Counted from the first letter of the stretch, positions 47,966-57,062 are shown. The stretch: DNA of 64,000 nt from Paenibacillus sp. FSL H8-0079 (GCF_037991315.1 NZ_CP150300.1:4402001-4466000), one strand, 5' to 3'. A program made the numbers and translations. Notes: generated by a model not told the origin, from the letters alone.

Positions 47966-48979
47966 TTAAACTACATCTGCGTGACTTACAGACAGACGAA
48001 GAATCGTTTCATGCGGCAAAATAACCCGTGGGTTCTCCACATTTTCCTTCTTCATCAGCTTGGTCAGCAAACGCATTGCTACCGCGCCAAGATCGTACAT
48101 TGGCTGAGCCACTGTCGTCAACTGAGGACGCACCATGGAAGCCATACGGATGTTATCCACACTAATAATGGAGAAATCATCCGGTACTTTCAGGCCTTCA
48201 TCCTGAATGCTGTGAATGGCACCAATCGCCATTTCATCTGTTGCAGCAAAGATCGCCGACGGTTTCTTCTTCAGTCCGAGGAAATACTTCATTGCTTCCA
48301 CACCTGATTCATAACGATAGTTACCAATACGTACCAGATCCTCTTGGTATTCCATGCCTGCTGCTTCCAGTGCTTTCTTGTAACCTTGGAAACGAGCATA
48401 TCCATTCGCAGGATCTTGCAGTGTACCACTGATCATTGCGATTTCCTTGTGTCCATGACGAATCAAGGTGTTTACCGCGTCAAACGCAGCTGCCTCATGG
48501 TCAATATCCACAGAAGGGAATGATCCCTTCTCATCACTCGTTGCACAAAGTACGATCGGCACAGCCGCAGACTGGAACGCCTGAATGTGTTCGTCCGTTA
48601 CTGTTCCGCCCATGAAGAGCAGTCCGTCTACTTGTTTTTCAAGCAGAGTGTTAATAACACGAATTTCTTTTTCTTTCTTCTTATCCGCATTACACAAAAT
48701 AATATTGTAGTGATACATATTCGCAATATCTTCAATTCCGCGGGCAATCTCCGCGAAGGTTGAGTTCGAAATATCCGGTATAACGACCCCGACCGTGGTT
48801 GTCTTCTTGCTTGCCAGACCTCTGGCTACCGCATTTGGACGATATCCCAACCGCTCGATGGCTTCATATACTTTTTTCCGCGTTTGCGGTTTGACATTAG
48901 GGTTATTATTAACTACCCGTGATACCGTTGCCATAGACACTCCAGCTTCACGTGCCACATCATAAATGGTTACCGTCAC
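47966..48979 (-). CDS. ccpA: Catabolite control protein CcpA (LacI family)
   Basis: The master regulator of carbon catabolite repression. Its LacI-type DNA-binding domain ([21 protein letters not shown], divided by its turn, then the hinge helix [21 protein letters not shown]) is almost identical to B. subtilis CcpA, and the C-terminal [16 protein letters not shown] also matches. It binds Ser46-phosphorylated HPr. I chose GTG 48979 because GGAGAGAAG lies 9 nt upstream and the protein then starts MTVTIYDVA; an ATG five codons earlier overlaps that site. It lies close to acsA/acuA, its likely targets. Confidence 0.96.
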   Translation of the reverse strand: MTVTIYDVAREAGVSMATVSRVVNNNPNVKPQTRKKVYEAIERLGYRPNAVARGLASKKTTTVGVVIPDISNSTFAEIARGIEDIANMYHYNIILCNADKKKEKEIRVINTLLEKQVDGLLFMGGTVTDEHIQAFQSAAVPIVLCATSDEKGSFPSVDIDHEAAAFDAVNTLIRHGHKEIAMISGTLQDPANGYARFQGYKKALEAAGMEYQEDLVRIGNYRYESGVEAMKYFLGLKKKPSAIFAATDEMAIGAIHSIQDEGLKVPDDFSIISVDNIRMASMVRPQLTTVAQPMYDLGAVAMRLLTKLMKKENVENPRVILPHETILRLSVSHADVV

Positions 48980-49071
48980 AGTACTTCTCTCCATTACCAG
49001 TAAATTTTCATACCATTTTCATTAAGATTTATATTACGACAAATTTTTGCATTAATCAATTAAAATAGGCT

Positions 49072-49419
49072 TTAGGACTCACTCAAAACATTCGTAAGTG
49101 TGGCGCTAGTAATATCTGAATGGGAAGTATGCCATACAGGAATTCCCTTTTTGATCAGGATCGCCTGTGGAGATTCGTGCTTAACACCCAGCTTGTCAGC
49201 TGCTTCATTGGATACCGAGCGATCTTCCACAACATAGATGATGCCATATTTCACTTGTTCATTGGGATTGTTATGCAAATAATCGTTCATCTCCTGATAA
49301 GCATTTGAGCTGATCGGGCAGCGTGTACTGTGCTTAAACAGAAGCAAGGGTTGATCCTTGGTAGCCTCCACTGCGGAGTTTAGCTGTTCAATACTTGTCA
49401 TTTTAGTCATGTCAGCCAT
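49072..49419 (-). CDS. ytxJ: YtxJ/BrxC monothiol bacilliredoxin
   Basis: A 115-residue thioredoxin-fold protein. The single-cysteine motif FKHSTRCPISSNAY and the following VKYGIIYVVEDRSVSNEAADKLGV, with HESPQAILIKKG carrying the cis-proline, define the YtxJ family, known as BrxC and implicated in bacillithiol redox control. The ATG follows AAAGGAGG. The frame is open for 67 further codons, but that part overlaps noncoding upstream sequence and lacks family similarity. ccpA starts about 90 nt away on the same strand. Confidence 0.92.
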   Translation of the reverse strand: MADMTKMTSIEQLNSAVEATKDQPLLLFKHSTRCPISSNAYQEMNDYLHNNPNEQVKYGIIYVVEDRSVSNEAADKLGVKHESPQAILIKKGIPVWHTSHSDITSATLTNVLSES

Positions 49420-49541
49420 TAGATATACATCCTCCTTTACCAGGAATACCGCTATGTTGAGCGTTTTCACTCTTCGATATCTTAACAAAAAGTGCGCGAA
49501 AAAGCCAATTTTCATGAAAACAAGCATTTTACACGTCAAAA

Positions 49542-49985
49542 TTAGACAGCATTCGAGAAGTACTCCTGCCACACAAATCCCGATAATTGACTTAATCTGC
49601 GCTCCGTGGTCTCCATCCACGCTGCATCTCCAGACTTCGTTGCGTACCCCATAATGTCCAACAGCAGATTGATACGTTCCTCAACCGCTTGCTGCATTCG
49701 ATATTCCATCTCCCGATCCGTCGCATCCGGCCAGGCTAGCAGTTGTTCATGAAACAGATCTGCCAGTTCATTCCGTTCACCAAAAGATACGTCCTGCTTC
49801 ACGGGTTGTTCACCCAGTGTGCTTATGCATTCTGTTAAGTCCGGCTTGACCGGCGGAAGCACTTCGTATGATACACAGTCTGTACACGCAAATACAGGAA
49901 CGTTTCGAATCTCCACCTTTTTGGCGTATACCACTGTTCTTAACTCCAACTCCATTACATGTCCACATCTGCACGACTTGCGCAC
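49542..49985 (-). CDS. Zinc-ribbon-containing hypothetical protein
   Basis: A 147-residue protein with an N-terminal zinc-ribbon-like site: CRCGH near residue 6-8 and FACTDCVSYEVLP about residues 32-45, giving Cys-x-Cys plus Cys-x2-Cys. This resembles the MqsA/YgiT-type finger, but I see no partner toxin next to it. The rest is helical and acidic, ending AWMETTERRLSQLSGFVWQEYF. Start: GTG six nt after GAGGTG; GTG/ATG codons three positions upstream overlap that site. It precedes ytxJ by about 120 nt on the same strand. Confidence 0.75.
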   Translation of the reverse strand: MRKSCRCGHVMELELRTVVYAKKVEIRNVPVFACTDCVSYEVLPPVKPDLTECISTLGEQPVKQDVSFGERNELADLFHEQLLAWPDATDREMEYRMQQAVEERINLLLDIMGYATKSGDAAWMETTERRLSQLSGFVWQEYFSNAV

Positions 49986-50232
49986 AACCATCACCTCATT
50001 CGTTCTATACTCTTATATAAGTACCATTCGACCTATTTCGGCTCAAATCCTGCTGCAAATCAGAGGTTGCACAAATTACCACTCCCACCAGAAGAAGGTT
50101 GTCGAATGCAGGTAGCCCTTGACTTGTAATCGCTTCCTCAAAAGTGAATATGCACTTCCATGAACTCCCACGGAGAATCTGTTACAATTAAAGACGCGAC
50201 ATCCCTAATCACCGCAAAAAGGAGAGATGGAT

Positions 50233-50757
50233 ATGAGATTAACCGGTAAAAAAGTCATCGCTCTGGTCGATGAAGAATTCGAAGATCTGGAATTGTGGTA
50301 CCCTGTGCATCGTGTTCGTGAAGAAGGCGCAGAGGTGCATCTGGCTGGAGAGAAAAAAGGAAAAACCTATATTGGCAAATATGGTGTCCCTGCTGAAGCT
50401 GAATACAGTTTCGATGAACTCGACAGTTCACAGTATGATGGTATTCTCGTGCCAGGCGGCTGGGCGCCGGACAAGCTGCGTCGTTATCCCAAAGTACTTG
50501 AGCTTGTGAAGGAAATGAATACAGACCGGAAACCGATCGGACAAATCTGTCATGCAGGTTGGGTTCTGATCTCCGCCAAAATTCTGGACGGAGTAACGGT
50601 AACCTCTACACCAGGCATTCGGGATGACATGGAAAATGCAGGTGCCATCTGGAAAGATGAAGCGGTTGTTGTTGATGGACATATCATCTCAGCGCGTCGT
50701 CCACCTGACCTTCCACCTTACGGTAAGGCATTTTGTGATGCACTCGCTGACAAATAA
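50233..50757 (+). CDS. DJ-1/PfpI family protein (YfkM-like general stress protein)
   Basis: A 174-residue member of the class I glutamine amidotransferase-like superfamily. Visible are KVIALVDEEFEDLELWYP with the conserved Glu, LVPGGWAPDKLRRYP and the nucleophile elbow QICHAGWVL with Cys followed by His. Relatives are stress-induced deglycase- or protease-like proteins; the true activity is debated. The chosen ATG lies 8 nt after AAGGAG; one two codons earlier is too close. It is monocistronic with a strong terminator. Confidence 0.9.
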   Translation: MRLTGKKVIALVDEEFEDLELWYPVHRVREEGAEVHLAGEKKGKTYIGKYGVPAEAEYSFDELDSSQYDGILVPGGWAPDKLRRYPKVLELVKEMNTDRKPIGQICHAGWVLISAKILDGVTVTSTPGIRDDMENAGAIWKDEAVVVDGHIISARRPPDLPPYGKAFCDALADK

Positions 50758-50802
50758 AAATAACCCCGTTGTGCTTGAGATCAGCACAACGGGGTTATTT
50801 TA
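50757..50802. terminator. Bidirectional terminator between the PfpI gene and ptsI
   Basis: AAAATAACCCCGTTGTGCT and AGCACAACGGGGTTATTTT are perfect 19-nt arms around TGAGATC, giving U-tracts for both strands. The stop codon of the plus-strand gene overlaps it. Confidence 0.92.
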
Positions 50803-50881
50803 CGATCAGAAGTTTCTCAACAACAATTTATCACAAATGCAAATATATTAACTTAAAGGTATTTATATCCAATTATCTGTT

Positions 50882-52642
50882 TCATGATGCATTCGAACCA
50901 CTTTGTTCGTCTGGACTACCTGTGGAATCATTAAAAACCTGTAGGCGCTCCTCAATATCTCCACTGGTTCGCAAGGCGAAGCACTTACGAGCTTCTTCTT
51001 TGGCTGCCGATGCCGTTGTGTTCAGCACTCTGTGTTTCACACGCAGCAGGGATTGTGGAGACATACTCAAGTGGCGAATGCCAAGCTCCAACCAAAGCGG
51101 AATGGCACGTTCGTCCCCTGCCATCTCTCCGCACACACTAACATCAATTCCGGCCGTGTGAGCCGCATCTGCTGTGGCACGAAGCATCCGTAGAACAGCC
51201 GGATGATACGGATGATACATATGGGCAATCTGTTCGTTCATTCGATCTACTGCCAATACATATTGAACCAGATCGTTTGTACCAATACTGAAGAAATCCG
51301 CTTCCTCAGCGAGCAGATCTGCAATCATCACCGCTGCTGGAACTTCAATCATGATCCCCACCTGAATGTGAGGATCATATGACAGTCCCCGCTCGTCCAG
51401 ATCGGACATCGCCTCACGAAGAATCTCATTGGCCTGCTGAAGCTCTTCCACCGATGAGATCATCGGATACATGATTTTGACATTACCGGCAGCACTGGCA
51501 CGCAGAATGGCTGTAAGCTGTGTTTTGAACAGATCCTTGCGGTCCAGACTAATCCGAATGGCACGGTAACCCAGAAACGGATTATCTTCCTCTGGCAGTT
51601 CAAAATAATCGAGTTGCTTGTCACCACCAATATCCAGTGTACGAATGACAACGGATTGGCCTGCTGTTTTCTCTGCCACAAGGCGGTATACCTCATACTG
51701 TTCTTGCTCACCTGGGAACGTAGCCCGATCCATATACAGGAACTCTGTCCGGAACAAACCTACGCCCTTCGCTCCATGTTTCAAAGCCATGTCCAGTTCC
51801 TTCACGGAACTGATATTGGAAGCAAGATGTAATACGGCCCCGTCTTTAGTTACGGCATCTACCGTAGCAAGCACTTGAAGTTGTTCCTTTTTCTTCAGTT
51901 GCTTACTGCGCAGCATCGTATACCGTTCAATTGTCTTGCGGTCCGGATCGGTAAATACCAAACCATTGTCACCATCTACCACAAGCATATCCCCTGTCTC
52001 TACCGGCATGCCAAGACTCGCTTCCAGACCGGAAACGAGAGGAATGCCAAGTGCACGAGCCATAATCGCAGAATGTGATGTTTTCCCACCAATCAAGGTT
52101 ACAATACCTAGCACATGAGTGGGATTCAGATGTGCCAGTTGAGATGGCGACAACTCTTTCGCAACGAGTACATAAGGCTGGGTATCCGAAGGAAGTGTAA
52201 TCTCGGGTGCGCCGAGCAAATGCTTGAGCAGACGGTTACCCACATCCTTGATGTCAATAGCCCGCTCCTTCATATACTCATCTTCCAGCAGATCAAACAT
52301 CGTGACAAAATGGTCAATGGCTTCTTTGACCGCCACTTCTGCCGCCTTGTATTGACGTTCGATAATGCCGCGAATTTCGTTCATGAATACCGGATCTTCG
52401 AGGATCGCCAGATGTGCATCAAAAATACTGGACTCCTCTGGACCAACGACTTCCTTGAACTCATTTTTGATATATTCGATCTCATCCTTTGATGTCCGTA
52501 TGCCCTCATACAGCCGTTCGAACTCCTGGGCGAGATCCACCGAGTCCATCTTCTGATCCGGCAGATCCCATTCCCAACTGGGCAGGACAAATGCTTTGCC
52601 GATGGCTATGCCTGCAGCTCCGTTGATGCCTTGTATCTTCAT
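50882..52642 (-). CDS. ptsI: Phosphoenolpyruvate-protein phosphotransferase (PTS enzyme I)
   Basis: A 586-residue enzyme that autophosphorylates from PEP and phosphorylates HPr His15. Domains: N-terminal swivelling domain with the active-site histidine in GGKTSHSAIMARALGIP; C-terminal PEP-binding barrel with GVGLFRTEFLYMDR, LDIGGDKQLDYF, GTNDLVQYVLAVDR and CGEMAGDE. The ATG overlaps the stop of the EIICBA gene as ATGA. No ptsH follows or precedes it, unlike the usual ptsHI pair. The C-terminal tail is Ser/Gly-rich. Confidence 0.97.
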   Translation of the reverse strand: MKIQGINGAAGIAIGKAFVLPSWEWDLPDQKMDSVDLAQEFERLYEGIRTSKDEIEYIKNEFKEVVGPEESSIFDAHLAILEDPVFMNEIRGIIERQYKAAEVAVKEAIDHFVTMFDLLEDEYMKERAIDIKDVGNRLLKHLLGAPEITLPSDTQPYVLVAKELSPSQLAHLNPTHVLGIVTLIGGKTSHSAIMARALGIPLVSGLEASLGMPVETGDMLVVDGDNGLVFTDPDRKTIERYTMLRSKQLKKKEQLQVLATVDAVTKDGAVLHLASNISSVKELDMALKHGAKGVGLFRTEFLYMDRATFPGEQEQYEVYRLVAEKTAGQSVVIRTLDIGGDKQLDYFELPEEDNPFLGYRAIRISLDRKDLFKTQLTAILRASAAGNVKIMYPMISSVEELQQANEILREAMSDLDERGLSYDPHIQVGIMIEVPAAVMIADLLAEEADFFSIGTNDLVQYVLAVDRMNEQIAHMYHPYHPAVLRMLRATADAAHTAGIDVSVCGEMAGDERAIPLWLELGIRHLSMSPQSLLRVKHRVLNTTASAAKEEARKCFALRTSGDIEERLQVFNDSTGSPDEQSGSNAS

Positions 52643-54519
52643 TCTACCCCTCCAACGTTCCTGTCATAGAGCACCACGGACATAACGGATGCCTGACCTT
52701 TCTTAACTTGCTTAAATGGAGCAAAACTCCATGATTTTACACGATCCGGATTCGTAATTACCATTGGTGTTGTCAGTGACGCCGCTTGCTCGCGAAGTAC
52801 TGCCAGATCAAACTTGATCAACAACTGCCCTGGCTCCACCGTATCGCCCTCCTGAACAAAAGCTTCAAAATGGCCTTTCAACTGAGAGGTATCAATGCCG
52901 ATATGCAGCAACACCTCAAGCCCTTCCCGGGTGGAAATACCCAGGGCATGCATGGTCGGGTACAAGTGCATAATCGTTCCATACACGGGTGAGACCAGCT
53001 CTCCCTTTTCCGGAACAAAGGCTACACCATCCCCAACAAGCTTGGCTGCAAAGATCTGATCCGGCACCTCTTCGATCGGTAGCATTTTACCCTGAACGGG
53101 GGCACAGAACAGAACCTGTTGCAGATCTCTTTCTAGCAACTTCGCAATTTCTTCCCGAATCAATTCCGAGTAGGTACCGAATACCACCTGTACGTTACCG
53201 CCACCCAGCTTGATTAGTCCAGCGGACCCCATACTCTTCATGGCACCCGTGTCGATCAGGCGGTCATCATGAACAGTCAGGCGAAGTCGCGTAATACAGG
53301 CTTCAACCTGCACAATGTTACCTTTTCCACCCAATGCTTCGAGAATCAAAGGTGCCTGATAAGGAATGTTACCTACCCAATCTTCCAACATAGACCCCTC
53401 TTCACGTCCTGGTGTTGGTATCTTGAACGTACGAATCGCCCATCGGAAAAGGAAGTAATAGACCAGCCCATATAGTATGCCAACCGGAATGAGCTTCCAA
53501 GCATTCTCCGATAGATGGAAATTGAGTATGTAATCAATAATACCTGCGGAGTAAGAAAAGCCGTGCCGGATGTCGAGCCAGTAGCTAATCCACATGGCAA
53601 CACCGGACATGACTGCATGCACGATGAACAGATAAGGTGCAGCGAACAAAAAAGCAAACTCAATCTGCTCCGATACCCCGGTCAGAAAACAAACGAGTGC
53701 CGATGTCAGAAAGGTTTTCTTGATTTTCGGTTTCAGATCTTCCCTGGCTTCCTGAATAATAGCGAAGGCTATTGCCGGAATGGCGAACATCATGATGGGA
53801 AATAAACCCGCCATAAAGAATCCTGCTGTTGGATCACCTGCAAAAAATCGAGGCAAATCCCCTTGCACAATGTTACCATCAGGCGTTTCAAACGTCCCTA
53901 ACTGGAACCAAAACACATTGTTAAGCAGGTGATGAAGCCCGAAAGCGACCAGCACCCTGTATAACACCCCGTAGATGAACAGTCCAAACCCCCCGAGACT
54001 GTATTCCCAAGTGGCGATGGCGTTCAATCCATGCTGCAGGATCGGAGCAAGCCATAACATAAAACAGGAGAACAGTGCCGAACAGAGTCCAACAATGAGT
54101 AAAACAAACCTTGACCCCCCGAAGAATTGTAAAATTTCAGGTAGTTTAATGCTTTTAAAGCGATTATGCATTCCCCCGGCAAGCGCGCCGAGTATGATTC
54201 CGATTAAGGAAGCGGGCTGAACGGTGCCGTCGCCGAAGTTGCGAGTCACCTGATCATATATCACGATACCAGCCAGCGCAGCGAGTCCCGCTTGTCCGGC
54301 CTGGTTGGAGAGTCCCAGCGCTACACCGACAGCGAACAGATACGGTAAGAAATAAAAAATACCGTGTCCGGCCACGGTAGACACTTCACCGACAACATCC
54401 AATCCCCAGGCGTCCCAAGGCAGACTGCCAACACTGAGCAAAATTGCGGCGGCGGGCAGGACCATTGTAGGCAGCATTACCGCTCGTCCGAGCTGCTGCA
54501 AGGATCCGAGCCAATTCAT
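52639..54519 (-). CDS. PTS transporter EIICBA, glucose / N-acetylglucosamine family
   Basis: A 626-residue fusion of EIIC (1-370; about ten membrane helices with FGGSRFVLLIVG, GLHHLLNNVFWFQ and FSYSAGIIDY), EIIB (about 385-465; phosphocysteine in VEACITRLRLTV) and EIIA (about 480-600; active His in LLHIGIDT, partner His in TMHALGIS). Phosphorylated by EI via HPr, it imports and phosphorylates a hexose. EIIC motifs look more like the GlcNAc (NagE/NagP) than the glucose branch, but substrate is not certain. ATG follows AAGGAGAGG. It is translationally coupled with ptsI. Confidence 0.92.
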   Translation of the reverse strand: MNWLGSLQQLGRAVMLPTMVLPAAAILLSVGSLPWDAWGLDVVGEVSTVAGHGIFYFLPYLFAVGVALGLSNQAGQAGLAALAGIVIYDQVTRNFGDGTVQPASLIGIILGALAGGMHNRFKSIKLPEILQFFGGSRFVLLIVGLCSALFSCFMLWLAPILQHGLNAIATWEYSLGGFGLFIYGVLYRVLVAFGLHHLLNNVFWFQLGTFETPDGNIVQGDLPRFFAGDPTAGFFMAGLFPIMMFAIPAIAFAIIQEAREDLKPKIKKTFLTSALVCFLTGVSEQIEFAFLFAAPYLFIVHAVMSGVAMWISYWLDIRHGFSYSAGIIDYILNFHLSENAWKLIPVGILYGLVYYFLFRWAIRTFKIPTPGREEGSMLEDWVGNIPYQAPLILEALGGKGNIVQVEACITRLRLTVHDDRLIDTGAMKSMGSAGLIKLGGGNVQVVFGTYSELIREEIAKLLERDLQQVLFCAPVQGKMLPIEEVPDQIFAAKLVGDGVAFVPEKGELVSPVYGTIMHLYPTMHALGISTREGLEVLLHIGIDTSQLKGHFEAFVQEGDTVEPGQLLIKFDLAVLREQAASLTTPMVITNPDRVKSWSFAPFKQVKKGQASVMSVVLYDRNVGGVE

Positions 54520-54543
54520 GGCGACCTCTCCTTTCTATCCTAG

Positions 54544-54572
54544 ATGGTAAGCTTTACACAACGTTTTGTCAA
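54544..54572 (-). promoter_or_regulatory. SigmaA-type promoter of the EIICBA-ptsI operon
   Basis: Read on the minus strand, TTGACA (perfect -35) and TACCAT are separated by 17 nt, 25 nt upstream of the start codon. Confidence 0.7.
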
Positions 54573-54584
54573 AGCAAAACAGTA

Positions 54585-54594
54585 ACCAATTGGT
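54585..54594. promoter_or_regulatory. Palindromic operator candidate upstream of the PTS promoter
   Basis: ACCAATTGGT is a perfect 10-bp palindrome, 12 nt upstream of the -35 box. Its ATTGGT half-sites recall GntR-type NagR (YvoA) sites, but the match is loose and the spacing differs. Confidence 0.35.
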
Positions 54595-54620
54595 AATTAA
54601 TACAGCAAAAATGGAACAGA

Positions 54621-54656
54621 AAAAATCCCGTCAACTTCAAGTTAACGGGATTCATC
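54621..54656 (-). terminator. Intrinsic terminator after the CoA-binding protein gene
   Basis: Minus-strand AATCCCGTTAACTT and AAGTTGACGGGATT form a 14-bp stem with one G-T pair and a tight G/A tip, followed by TTTTTTC. About 60 nt after the stop. Confidence 0.82.
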
Positions 54657-54715
54657 CTATAATCATTCAATTGGGTGAGATCAGGAGATCATCCGATCAC
54701 AGGTGAACGAGCCTC

Positions 54716-55150
54716 TCAGCCGCGTCCAGCGCCGCGCAGAACGATGGAATCCTCTACCTTGATACAACGATTCGTTACCGCTGTCATGCCGTTCTCTGCA
54801 GCAATCTGGACCGCTTCATCACTATGGATGCCAAGCTGCAGCCACAGCACATTCGCTTTGATGGCGGCAGCGTCACGAGCTACATCCGCGCAAAACTCTT
54901 CGCGACGAAACACATTGACGATGTCTACCGGCTCTGGAATATCCGCGAGTGTGGCATATACCGTCTCTCCAAGGATTTCACCTTGCACCTGTGGATTAAC
55001 CGGGATGATGCGATAGCCTCTGCTCTGCATGGCTTCAGCTACCATATAGGAAGTGCGATCCGATTTGTCTGATAAGCCGACGACTGCGATGTTGCCTGCA
55101 TTGCGCAAAAGTTGTCCAATTTCTTCACGAGTAGGGTTGTTAAATTCCAT
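54716..55150 (-). CDS. CoA-binding domain protein (YccU type)
   Basis: A 144-residue Rossmann-fold CoA-binding protein. Family markers: IAVVGLSDKSDRTSYMVAEAM, IIPVNPQVQGEILGETVY, VDIVNVFRREE and VLWLQLGIHSDEA with the CoA-contact histidine. Function in cells is unknown; the fold matches the CoA-binding part of succinyl-CoA synthetase alpha subunits. The ATG follows AAAAGGATGG; a TTG two codons earlier is unlikely. It begins 59 nt after aroA and is probably in the same transcript. Confidence 0.9.
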   Translation of the reverse strand: MEFNNPTREEIGQLLRNAGNIAVVGLSDKSDRTSYMVAEAMQSRGYRIIPVNPQVQGEILGETVYATLADIPEPVDIVNVFRREEFCADVARDAAAIKANVLWLQLGIHSDEAVQIAAENGMTAVTNRCIKVEDSIVLRGAGRG

Positions 55151-55209
55151 GTTCAAGCACCATCCTTTTCTGATTAAAGTGCGTGTTCAAAAGACAGGTT
55201 TTCAGTTAT

Positions 55210-56505
55210 TTACTCTTTTACCCATTGAACCGAGGCGCCAAGCGCCTGCAAATGATCGAAATATTGCGGATAAGACTTGGCTACATGGTGTGCATCCCGA
55301 ATACGAAGTGGTTCCTTGGAACGCAGGCCAACGACTGTAAGCGCCATAATTACGCGATGATCGTAATGAGCGTTAATCTCAACGCCACCTTCGACGCCTT
55401 CCGGACGCCCGTGTACGATAATCTCAGCCTGACGCTCTTCGACGTTCGCTCCTGCCTTTCGCAGCTCGTTCAAATAATCGGTGATTCGGTCACATTCCTT
55501 GTAACGCAGGTTCTCTACATTATAGAACCGTGAGGTGCCTTCCGCAAACACAGCTGCGGCTACCATAGCCAAAACGGCGTCCGTCGCGGCATCCCCGTCG
55601 AATTCGATCGCTTTCAGTCTGCCATTGCCTTGAACGTGAACGACATCGTTCTCATGTGTCAACGGTACTTCCATCATGCGCAACACGTCAACGATGGCAC
55701 GTTCACCTTGTTTGCTCTGCTCCATCAGGCGCAGAATTTTCACATCAGACTGTGTAACCGCTGCTGCGGCAAGAACCGCTGCTGAGCCAGGGTAGTCCCC
55801 TTGAACCGTGTAGGTTGTTGGTTGGTAAGCCTGTCCACCTGGTACACGGAAGGACATGTAATCATCACTTGCATGGATAACGATGCCTGCCTGCTCCAGC
55901 ACTTCCAGCGTCTGTCCGATAACGACCTTGGACTTCAGGTCATTCAGCACTTCAATGGTGCTGTCTTCTGCAAGCAAAGGTGTAACAAACAGCAATGCGC
56001 TCAGATATTGGGAGCTGACGGAGCCGGATACACGAATGTGTCCACCCTTGGCATTGCCACCTTTGATCGTAATCGGCAGGCGTCCTTGTTCATGTTGTAC
56101 TTCTACACCCAGTTGACCCAGCGCATCGATCAGGTCATCATGTGGCCGTTTGCCCAGAGAATCCGGGTACGTATTCACAAAAGTAACTTCAGGGCAGAGC
56201 GCTGTAACGCCCATCAGGAAACGAAGTACAGCACCTGCATTCCCTACATTCAATTCACGCACATCACGGGGATGACTGCCAAAGCCCTGGATCACAATCT
56301 TGCTGTCGTCTTCTTCAAGCACTGCCCCCAGATCGCGAATACATCTACGCATGGCGTCACTGTCTTCACTGTGTGCCGGGAAATGAATGGTACTTGTACC
56401 TTCTGCCAGCGCAGCAGCCAGCAAATAGCGAGTCGTGTAGTTTTTGGAGGACAGAGCTCCGATTTCCCCGTTCAGGGTAGGGGTTGGTTTAACAATAACG
56501 TCCAT
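55210..56505 (-). CDS. aroA: 3-phosphoshikimate 1-carboxyvinyltransferase (EPSP synthase), divergent form
   Basis: A 431-residue double-domain enzyme joining PEP to shikimate-3-phosphate. Conserved: Lys and Arg in SSKNYTTR, SVSSQYLSALL, LRYKECDRI, YDHRVIMAL and AKSYPQYF. Altered: the first loop lacks the PGSKS form, the GNAGT-x-x-RP loop reads GNAGAVLRF, and GDxSSAA reads GDYPGSAA. It thus differs from the B. subtilis enzyme, yet most catalytic residues remain. The ATG follows AAGGAG. aroK lies about 560 nt upstream on the same strand, supporting a shikimate role. A paralogue with another substrate cannot be excluded. Confidence 0.85.
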   Translation of the reverse strand: MDVIVKPTPTLNGEIGALSSKNYTTRYLLAAALAEGTSTIHFPAHSEDSDAMRRCIRDLGAVLEEDDSKIVIQGFGSHPRDVRELNVGNAGAVLRFLMGVTALCPEVTFVNTYPDSLGKRPHDDLIDALGQLGVEVQHEQGRLPITIKGGNAKGGHIRVSGSVSSQYLSALLFVTPLLAEDSTIEVLNDLKSKVVIGQTLEVLEQAGIVIHASDDYMSFRVPGGQAYQPTTYTVQGDYPGSAAVLAAAAVTQSDVKILRLMEQSKQGERAIVDVLRMMEVPLTHENDVVHVQGNGRLKAIEFDGDAATDAVLAMVAAAVFAEGTSRFYNVENLRYKECDRITDYLNELRKAGANVEERQAEIIVHGRPEGVEGGVEINAHYDHRVIMALTVVGLRSKEPLRIRDAHHVAKSYPQYFDHLQALGASVQWVKE

Positions 56506-56611
56506 GGATGAAATTCTCCTTCATTGATTATATTGTGGCCAAATTGACATTCCGTGCATCGCTTGGGTATCATTATAGGCGTTAAGTCCATACAGAAAAG
56601 AGGACCTGAAT

Positions 56612-56917
56612 ATGACACAAATAGCTGAAATTGAAACATCTGAGCTGCGCCGCCGTTTACAGGCAGGAGAGAAGCTGCAGATGATAGACGTCCGCGAGGA
56701 CGATGAAGTGGCACAAGGCATGATCGAAGGAGCCAAGCATATCCCGCTTGGACAGATTCCGGACCGACTGTCTGAGATTGATAAGTCAGGCGAGATCGTA
56801 ATCATCTGTCGTAGCGGTTACCGCAGTGAACGTGCCTGTGAATATCTGCAGCAACTCGGATATGAAGGCTGTACGAACATGATTGGCGGCATGCTTCAAT
56901 GGCAACAGGAAGACTAG
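56612..56917 (+). CDS. Single-domain rhodanese-like protein
   Basis: A 101-residue sulfurtransferase-type protein. The rhodanese fold fills it: LQMIDVREDDEVAQGMIEGAKHIP (split at its turn) and the six-residue active-site loop CRSGYRS with the nucleophilic cysteine, then NMIGGMLQW. The loop length suits sulfur rather than phosphatase chemistry. Ribosome site AGAGGA. It stands alone, divergent from aroA, ended by a palindromic terminator. Confidence 0.92.
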   Translation: MTQIAEIETSELRRRLQAGEKLQMIDVREDDEVAQGMIEGAKHIPLGQIPDRLSEIDKSGEIVIICRSGYRSERACEYLQQLGYEGCTNMIGGMLQWQQED

Positions 56918-56958
56918 AGAAACTCGGAGCGGAGCAAAGTCATTGTAACCTAGTGACC

Positions 56959-56983
56959 TCTACTCTACTCTACTCTACTCCAC
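56959..56983 (+). repeat. Pentanucleotide tandem repeat
   Basis: Four perfect copies of TCTAC and a fifth with one change (TCCAC), in the noncoding space between the rhodanese gene and its terminator. Confidence 0.8.
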
Positions 56984-56989
56984 TACTAG

Positions 56990-57014
56990 AAACGGGCCAT
57001 ATGGCCCGTTTTGT
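56990..57014. terminator. Bidirectional terminator between rhodanese gene and aroK
   Basis: AAACGGGCCAT/ATGGCCCGTTT is a perfect 22-bp palindrome with T-runs on both sides. Confidence 0.85.
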
Positions 57015-57062
57015 TATATCCGCCACCTATCTATCAACCAACAAACTTCGACGATCACAAGC

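Noticed and set aside
49420..49620. N-terminal extension of YtxJ with hydrophobic stretches
   Set aside because: The strong ribosome site lies before ATG 49419; the upstream frame overlaps the zinc-ribbon gene and has no family match.
56959..56983. CRISPR-like repeat
   Set aside because: Units are 5 nt with no spacers: a simple tandem repeat.
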